From: Ignavibacteriota bacterium
GTDB lineage: Bacteria; Bacteroidota; Ignavibacteria; UBA10030; UBA6906
Length of the DNA stretch: 13,733 nucleotides
NCBI GenBank assembly: GCA_016209805.1
Contig: JACQVJ010000316.1
Coordinates: 1 to 13,733, forward strand
Direction of reading: 5' to 3'
The notes beneath the pieces were generated by a model. That model was not told the DNA's origin, did not search any database, and saw only the letters and a program-made list of their open reading frames with translations. A program made the position numbers and the translations under genes. This document shows positions 8,328-13,733 of the stretch, piece after piece (position 1 is the stretch's first letter; the number at the start of each line of letters is the position of its first letter).

Positions 8328-11300
8328 ATGAAAGCGAAAGGGCCTTTTGGGAGGCAAACGGGAATGTTCCTCGTGGTGCTGTTGATGGTGTTCCCCACGC
8401 ATTCGTTCGGGCAGGACGGGCTGTTCGGCAAAAACAAAGTCCAGTACACGAAATTCAACTGGTACTTCATACAAACGGATCACTTTGACATCTACTTTAC
8501 GGAGGGGGGAGAACAACTAGCGGAGTTCACTGCAAGCGCGGCTGAATCCGCCTATGTCTCCATCAGCAAGACCTTCCGCTATCAGCTCGTAAACCGAATT
8601 CCCTTCATCGTCTACAATTCGCACAACGATTTTCAGCAGACGAATGTTGTAGGTGTGTATCTTGAGGAAGGTATTGGAGGAGTGACGGAGCTTTTCAAGA
8701 ACCGGGTTGTCATTCCTTTTGAAGGCAGGTACAAAGAGTTCCGGCGGGTGATTCACCACGAGCTTGTCCACGCAATGGTGAATGACATGTTCTATGGCGG
8801 GTCAATTCAATCCATCATAGCAAACAACATTACGCTGCAGCTTCCGACCTGGTTCAATGAGGGTCTTGCGGAATACGAGGCGCAGAAGTGGGAGACTGAT
8901 TCCGACATGTTCCTCCGGGATGCAACGGTTCACGAGTACCTTCCCCCCATCAATCGTCTCTATGGCTACTTTGCATATCGCGGGGGCCAGTCGCTGTGGT
9001 GGTACATCGCGAGGAAGTATGGCGACCAGAAGATTGGCGACATCCTGAATCGCATCAAGAGCACGCGTAGCGTGGAAGGAGGTTTCCGCGGTGCGATCGG
9101 ACTTGGCATTGAGGAGCTTTCAGAGCGCTGGCAGAAGGAGCAAAAAGTCATGTACTGGCCGGACATTGCGAAGCGTGAAGAACCTGCCGACTACGCACGC
9201 AAGCTGACGGACCACAAGAAGGGGAATAACTTCTATAATACCAGCCCGGCGATCTCACCGCAAGGAGATAAGATCGCATTCATATCAGATCGAAGCGACT
9301 ATCTTGATGTGTTTCTCATGAACGCAATCGACGGCAAGATTATTGACAAGATCGTCGACGGACAGCAGACCAGCGATCTGGAAGAACTCAAGCTGCTGAC
9401 TCCGAGGATCACCTGGTCCCCTGACGGGAAGCGGATTGCTCTGGCGGCAAAGGCTGGTGATCAAGACGCCATTCTTCTGATCGATGTGGAAGAGGGTGAT
9501 ATCGAGAAGCTGACATTCGGGCTGGATGCAGTCTATTCCGTCGACTGGTCGCAGCAGGGGGACAAGCTCGCGTTTGTCGGCAACAAGCTCCAGCAATCCG
9601 ATATTTATGTGTACGACCTTGCCAGGGAGGAACTTGATAACCTGACCGACGATATCTTCAGCGACTCCGATCCGGCATGGTCCTCGGACAGCAAGTCGGT
9701 GTACTTCTCCTCCGATCGAGGTCCTCACCTTGATCGTCCGAACATCCGCATGCGGGACTTCGATTACAGTCAACGGGATCTGTACGCAGTTGATGTTGAT
9801 TCGAGAAGGATCACCCGCGTGACTGACTGGCCGAATAGCGACGAGTCTTCGGTGGTTGTCCCTTCTGATGGAAAGAAGATCCTCTTTGTCTCCGACCGGA
9901 ACGGCATCAACAACATCTATGAAATGGAGCTGGAGTCCGGCAAGTTCAGACCGATCACAAATTCACTCAGCGGTGTCTACCAGCTTTCAGTGTCGCGCGA
10001 TGGGAGCAAGCTGGCGTTTTCGACGCTCAATCATGCCGGCTTTGATATTTTTCTGATGCGCAATCCCCTTGAGCGCGATATCAAGGTGGCCGAGCTTGAA
10101 CCGACGGAGTTCTTTAAGGAGAGATTCATGGCCGCGGTGGAAGGCTCCAAGGCAATCGCTGAAGAGAGCCCTGCGGCAAAGGATACAGCAGATCTGTATG
10201 GGAAGGATATACAAATCGACTTCAGCAACTATGTGTTCAAAGACACCTATGCGGACAATCTGCCGAAGGACTCGACGATTACCCGGTTGCCAAAGATCTC
10301 CGATAATGTCGATGAGAATGGCAACTACATCGTAAACAAATACAAGCTGAACTTCTCGCCCGACATCATCTATGGAAACGCGGGCTACAATACTTTCTAC
10401 GGAGTCACCGGCTCGACCGTGATGGCGTTCAGTGACTTGTTGGGCGACCATCAGATTCTGTTCGTCAGCAACCTGCAGCTTGATCTCAAGAACAGCGATT
10501 ACGCGCTTCAGTACCTCTATCTTCCCGGTCGAGTTGATTACGGTGTCGCGGGATTTCACAGCGCCCGTTTTGTGATTATCGACGACCGGTTCGGAGGCAG
10601 TCTCTATCGGTTCCGCACGTACGGGTTGGTGGGTTCGGCGTTGTTCCCCATTGACAAATTCAACCGGATTGACTTCGGGCTGAGCTGGTACAACATTTCC
10701 AAGGAAAACCTCGATCAGATTTCCGACCCGATTCAGAAACGGACGGTCATCGTCCCATCGCTGGGCTACACACACGACACGGCGTTGTGGGGATACACGG
10801 GCCCTGTCACCGGAACGCGATATAACATCAGTGTGTTCGGCACTCCAAAGATTGGTGCGAACGGGTTGAGCTTTGTGAATGTGACGGGCGATTACCGTAC
10901 ATATCTGCGGCTTGGAAAGAACTACAGTTTCGCGCTGCGTCTGGCGGGTGGTGGAAGCTTCGGTGCACAGCCCCAGAAGTTTATCATCGGTGGAGTGGAT
11001 AACTGGATCAACCGTGAGTTCGAAGGTGGATACGTTCCGCTTGAGAATGCAGAGGATTACATCTTCCTGCAGGTCGGGACACCGCTGAGGGGTTACAACT
11101 ACACGGCTGCGGTTGGGACGCGATATGGCCTCTTCAATTTTGAGTTTCGCTATCCGTTGTTCGCATTCCTGCAGGCCGGTCCGCTCCCGCTCGGACTTCA
11201 AAGCATCAACGGCTCCATCTTTTTCGATATGGGATCCGCATGGACGAAAGAGCGGAACTACCAGGCGTTCACCCGGAACGCTCAGGGTGAAGTGGTAACG

Positions 11301-11441
11301 AAGGATCTACTGATGGGCATGGGAACGGGCGCGCAGGTGTTCTTCCTTGCTTTTCTCGTCCGGTTCGATGTGGCGTGGGCGTGGTATCTCAACGGATTCT
11401 CCGAACCGAAATACTATCTCTCGCTTGGTGCTGACTTCTAA
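8328..11441 (+). CDS. Secreted gluzincin peptidase / TolB-like propeller / Omp85-like barrel protein
   Basis: This 1037-residue protein has three visible parts. Residues 1-28 form a signal peptide (hydrophobic FLVVLLMVF, likely cut near SFG/Q). Residues about 40-290 resemble a peptidase-MA-like gluzincin domain, with HELVH at 144-148 and the third zinc ligand in WFNEGLAEY (E178). Residues about 305-580 hold six blades of the TolB/PD40 type (for example SPQGDKIAFISDR, SPDGKRIALAA, SRDGSKLAFST), with an insertion in the fourth blade. After an acidic linker, residues about 670-1037 are a predicted beta-barrel like the C-terminal part of Omp85/BamA. Supporting marks are FIIGG, LRGYNY (R921-G-Y, like the family's L6 motif), FEFRYPLF, FFDMGSAW and a final Phe. 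No POTRA domains are seen. The start ATG has GAGGGG upstream. It probably sits in the outer membrane with peptidase and propeller in the periplasm. The substrate is unknown, and proteolytic activity is inferred from motifs. Such proteins are often annotated only as 'PD40 domain' or 'Tol biopolymer transport' proteins. Confidence 0.85.
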   Translation: MKAKGPFGRQTGMFLVVLLMVFPTHSFGQDGLFGKNKVQYTKFNWYFIQTDHFDIYFTEGGEQLAEFTASAAESAYVSISKTFRYQLVNRIPFIVYNSHNDFQQTNVVGVYLEEGIGGVTELFKNRVVIPFEGRYKEFRRVIHHELVHAMVNDMFYGGSIQSIIANNITLQLPTWFNEGLAEYEAQKWETDSDMFLRDATVHEYLPPINRLYGYFAYRGGQSLWWYIARKYGDQKIGDILNRIKSTRSVEGGFRGAIGLGIEELSERWQKEQKVMYWPDIAKREEPADYARKLTDHKKGNNFYNTSPAISPQGDKIAFISDRSDYLDVFLMNAIDGKIIDKIVDGQQTSDLEELKLLTPRITWSPDGKRIALAAKAGDQDAILLIDVEEGDIEKLTFGLDAVYSVDWSQQGDKLAFVGNKLQQSDIYVYDLAREELDNLTDDIFSDSDPAWSSDSKSVYFSSDRGPHLDRPNIRMRDFDYSQRDLYAVDVDSRRITRVTDWPNSDESSVVVPSDGKKILFVSDRNGINNIYEMELESGKFRPITNSLSGVYQLSVSRDGSKLAFSTLNHAGFDIFLMRNPLERDIKVAELEPTEFFKERFMAAVEGSKAIAEESPAAKDTADLYGKDIQIDFSNYVFKDTYADNLPKDSTITRLPKISDNVDENGNYIVNKYKLNFSPDIIYGNAGYNTFYGVTGSTVMAFSDLLGDHQILFVSNLQLDLKNSDYALQYLYLPGRVDYGVAGFHSARFVIIDDRFGGSLYRFRTYGLVGSALFPIDKFNRIDFGLSWYNISKENLDQISDPIQKRTVIVPSLGYTHDTALWGYTGPVTGTRYNISVFGTPKIGANGLSFVNVTGDYRTYLRLGKNYSFALRLAGGGSFGAQPQKFIIGGVDNWINREFEGGYVPLENAEDYIFLQVGTPLRGYNYTAAVGTRYGLFNFEFRYPLFAFLQAGPLPLGLQSINGSIFFDMGSAWTKERNYQAFTRNAQGEVVTKDLLMGMGTGAQVFFLAFLVRFDVAWAWYLNGFSEPKYYLSLGADF

Positions 11442-11460
11442 CATGATTGTGAGAAATCAC

Positions 11461-11490
11461 AAGGGAGCCCTTGCAGGCTCCCTTTTTTTT
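11461..11490 (+). terminator. Rho-independent terminator
   Basis: AAGGGAGCC (11461-11469) and GGCTCCCTT (11476-11484) form a perfect 9-bp stem around a 6-nt loop, running into eight Ts (11483-11490). It lies 19 bp after the stop of the 1037-residue protein gene and before the converging histidine kinase gene. On the minus strand the hairpin is followed by few Ts, so it is expected to work mainly for rightward transcription. Confidence 0.93.
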
Positions 11491-11531
11491 GGATCGTTCT
11501 ATCGAGGAGTGAGTTGGTGCACGTATTACAT

Positions 11532-13007
11532 TTAGTTGAGCGGAAGCTGAACCGTGAATACAGAGCCCTTATCCAGCTCACTTGTCACAGTGATTGTTCC
11601 GCGATGCAGTCCCGCAATCCACTTTGCGATGGAAAGCCCGAGGCCTGTGCCGCCGAGTTCACGCGAGCGGGCTTTGTCAACGCGATAGAATCGGTCGAAT
11701 ATCCTTTCAAGGTCTTGCTCAGGAATCCCGATGCCGGTATCCTCAACTCTAAAAAGAGCTGTGCCGTTTTGCCGTTCCACTGAGAGTGTCACCGAGCCGC
11801 CGATGTGCGAGTACTTTATTGCGTTGTCGATAAGGTTGATGAACAACTGACGCAACCGCACTTTGTCTCCAATAATCGTTATGGGTTCAATCTTCTTAAT
11901 GGTGACTTTGATGTTCTTCGGCTCGGCAAGGACTTCACTATCCCCATGCAGATCCCTGACAATCTCCTCCAGACCGACTTCTTCGAGGTTCAGTTCGTAC
12001 ACACCCTGATCGGCTTTGCCGAGCGTCAACAGGTTATCAATGATCGAGGTCATCCGTAGAATCTCTTCCAATGAGCTTGCAAGGACACGCCGGTACTCCT
12101 CCGGTGTTTTCAGGCTCCGCAACGAGAGCTCGATCTCTCCTCGCATGATAGTCAACGGTGTACGCAGCTCGTGAGAGGCATCCGCCGAGAACTGTCTGAT
12201 CTGAGCAAATGATTCGTGCAGTCGCTGGATCATCTCGTTGATGGTTGCCGTCAATCTCCCGATCTCATCGTTCACATTGCGCACGGCTATCTTCTGATCG
12301 AGGTTTTCCGCGGTGATTTTTCGGGCGTGTGTGGTAATCCTGTCCACCGGCTTCAACGACTTGTTTGCCAGATATAAACCGCCAAAGACCGACACCGCCA
12401 GGGCAATGGGAATCAATATGAGGAAGATGGAAAAGAGATTTTCAAGCACTTCACCGAGCTCGCGCAACGGATACGCGACGATGATACTGAAATTCTTGTC
12501 CCGTGTAATTGCCGCACGGACGGGCTCGCCGTTCAGTAAGGTGGTTGTCAGGTGCGTCGTATTGACACCCACGGAATCGCTGACAGCCAGCGTATCGCCG
12601 CCAAGACTGTAGTTGCGGTAGATGATTGCGCCGTGCCTGTCTTCCACCTGGATGTACGTCTTCTTGGGGCTGACGAGCGTGTGTTTGAAGATGTGATTCC
12701 AAATCTCGTCAGCCGCTTCCGCTGTCGTGTCGGCTTGCAACGTGTCGGCAGCTTGTGGCAATAGTTTGGATTTCTTTTGCAGCAACGCATCGATGGATCG
12801 TTTGCTGGGCTTCACTTTGCTTGCCTGTGGCTGGATGAAGTCCTTCACCCATCCAACCTCAATCTTGAGGGAAAGATCGAGGTTTGTTGAGAGGGTATTG
12901 CTGGTGAACCAGTATGAGGCGACACCGAACGCGACGAGGGTAGACAACACCAGCAACGAGTACCAGAAAGTCAGCTTCGTTCGGATGGATTGGTTCCAGA
13001 ACGCCAC
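11532..13007 (-). CDS. Sensor histidine kinase with periplasmic sensor and HAMP domain
   Basis: This is a 491-residue inner-membrane kinase that would phosphorylate the response regulator encoded just upstream. Domains in order are TM1 (about 11-35), a periplasmic region of ~150 residues, TM2 (about 191-214), HAMP (about 215-265), a dimerisation/phosphoacceptor domain with SADASHELRTPLT (H279), and an HATPase domain. The latter shows the N box LIDNAIKY (N395), G1 DTGIGIP (D423), the F box IFDRFYRVD and G2 GGTGLGL (G452-G457). All catalytic boxes are intact. The layout matches CusS/QseC-like kinases. However, the sensor region lacks Cys and Met and has only scattered His, so a copper/silver role is not supported; its second half looks PAS/Cache-like. 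GTG 13007 starts four bases after the regulator's stop, with AAGGAGG (13017-13023, minus strand) lying inside the regulator's 3' end. That arrangement implies coupled translation. The signal is unknown. Confidence 0.93.
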   Translation of the reverse strand: MAFWNQSIRTKLTFWYSLLVLSTLVAFGVASYWFTSNTLSTNLDLSLKIEVGWVKDFIQPQASKVKPSKRSIDALLQKKSKLLPQAADTLQADTTAEAADEIWNHIFKHTLVSPKKTYIQVEDRHGAIIYRNYSLGGDTLAVSDSVGVNTTHLTTTLLNGEPVRAAITRDKNFSIIVAYPLRELGEVLENLFSIFLILIPIALAVSVFGGLYLANKSLKPVDRITTHARKITAENLDQKIAVRNVNDEIGRLTATINEMIQRLHESFAQIRQFSADASHELRTPLTIMRGEIELSLRSLKTPEEYRRVLASSLEEILRMTSIIDNLLTLGKADQGVYELNLEEVGLEEIVRDLHGDSEVLAEPKNIKVTIKKIEPITIIGDKVRLRQLFINLIDNAIKYSHIGGSVTLSVERQNGTALFRVEDTGIGIPEQDLERIFDRFYRVDKARSRELGGTGLGLSIAKWIAGLHRGTITVTSELDKGSVFTVQLPLN

Positions 13008-13011
13008 GAAA

Positions 13012-13683
13012 TCAGCCCTCCTTCATTACGTAGCCGACTCCACGCACGGTGTGAATGAGCTTCTTGTCGGAGCCGCCGTCGATTTTGTTCCGGAGGTGGT
13101 TCACGTATACGTCGATGATGTTTGTCCCCGTATCGAAATGGTAGTCCCAGATATGTTCCGAGATGATCGTCCGGCTGAGGACCCGCTCCTTGTTTCTAAG
13201 GAAGAACTCCAGCAGGGCGTATTCTTTTGCAGTAAGGTCAATAACACGCCCACCCCTTTTTGCCTTGTGGGTGACGGTGTCGAGATTCAGGTCGGCGATC
13301 GAAAGGACAGTGGATTTGTCCTTTACTCCTCTTCGCAGGAGTGAACGTACACGCGCGAGCAACTCCGCAAATGCGAACGGTTTGGTCAGGTAATCGTCGG
13401 CACCGCTGTCGAGCCCCGCAACTTTGTCTTCCGTCGAGGTTTTTGCCGTGAGCATGAGAGTCGGCGTGGTTCCCTTGTTCGAGCGAAACGCCTTCATCAA
13501 CTCGATCCCATTCTTCCTGGGAAGCATCACGTCAAGGATGATGAGATCGTAGTTTTCCGACGTTGCCATCTGCAGTCCCTTATCACCATCGTGTGCCACA
13601 TCGACTGCGTAGTGCTCTTCCTCCAGACCTTGCTGTATGAACCGCGCGACCTTTTTTTCGTCTTCGATAACTAGGATACGCAT
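13012..13683 (-). CDS. OmpR/PhoB-family response regulator
   Basis: This is a 223-residue two-domain transcription factor. The receiver domain (about 1-118) has the acidic pocket E7-D8, the phosphoacceptor D51 in LIILDVMLP, the switch Thr T79 and the conserved K101 in LTKPF. The winged-helix DNA-binding domain (about 128-221) has the OmpR-type pattern LTAKEYALLEFFLRN, then YVNHLRNKID and HTVRGVGYVM. The length is typical of the family. ATG 13683 is preceded by AAGGGGAG (13687-13694 on the minus strand). The gene is first in a two-gene leftward operon with its kinase. The overall sequence resembles the CusR/MprA-like group, but the regulated genes cannot be read from this window. The 50 bases upstream to the window edge hold no clear promoter or direct-repeat operator, so autoregulation cannot be assessed. 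Confidence 0.95.
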   Translation of the reverse strand: MRILVIEDEKKVARFIQQGLEEEHYAVDVAHDGDKGLQMATSENYDLIILDVMLPRKNGIELMKAFRSNKGTTPTLMLTAKTSTEDKVAGLDSGADDYLTKPFAFAELLARVRSLLRRGVKDKSTVLSIADLNLDTVTHKAKRGGRVIDLTAKEYALLEFFLRNKERVLSRTIISEHIWDYHFDTGTNIIDVYVNHLRNKIDGGSDKKLIHTVRGVGYVMKEG

Positions 13684-13733
13684 TCGCTCCCCTTCTTTTC
13701 GTGAAACTGAAATCTGTTCTCGAACTATAGAGA

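Noticed and set aside
9987..11201. 404-codon open frame on the minus strand inside the 1037-residue protein gene
   Set aside because: It runs opposite the propeller and barrel coding sequence, shows no domain or signal sequence, and is explained by codon usage of the real gene.
11514..11783. 89-codon plus-strand open frame after the terminator
   Set aside because: It is almost entirely antisense to the 3' end of the histidine kinase, covering its ATP-binding boxes, and has no protein family resemblance.

Overview
The window comes from a Gram-negative (diderm) bacterium. It carries LPS-core heptose genes, a TamB-family envelope protein, an outer-membrane beta-barrel protein and a periplasm-sensing two-component system. 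The split heptose kinase/adenylyltransferase genes, a very long TamB with an unspectacular N-terminus, and a large secreted 'peptidase + TolB-like propeller + barrel' protein suggest the Bacteroidota/Chlorobiota/Ignavibacteriota side of bacterial diversity. That placement is inference from gene content only; no rRNA or other marker is present. Base composition looks uniform, and no mobile element, tRNA, rRNA or CRISPR array was seen.

Layout. Positions 2-6036 (+) hold the ADP-heptose kinase (5'-truncated by the window edge), the heptose-1-phosphate adenylyltransferase (coupled by a TGATG overlap) and, 51 bp later, a GTG-initiated 1516-residue TamB-like protein. RNase R follows within about 20 bp. 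Its N-terminal winged-helix domain reads upstream of the first canonical start codon, so it probably begins at a rare ATC codon (6057) or the sequence has an error. After a 108-bp gap with a plausible sigma70-type promoter comes a 1037-residue secreted protein (8328-11441). It combines a gluzincin metalloprotease domain (HELVH...E), a six-bladed TolB-like propeller and a C-terminal Omp85-like barrel with an RGY motif. A strong intrinsic terminator (11461-11490) closes the rightward block. On the minus strand, converging on that terminator, lie an OmpR-family response regulator and its HAMP-containing sensor histidine kinase, four bases apart.

Functional theme. Apart from RNase R, everything concerns the envelope: heptose for the LPS inner core, TamB for lipid or protein traffic between the membranes, a peptidase/propeller/barrel protein at the outer membrane, and a membrane sensor system. 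No complete undescribed system is evident. The observations most worth checking are the architecture of the 1037-residue protein and the non-canonical start of RNase R.
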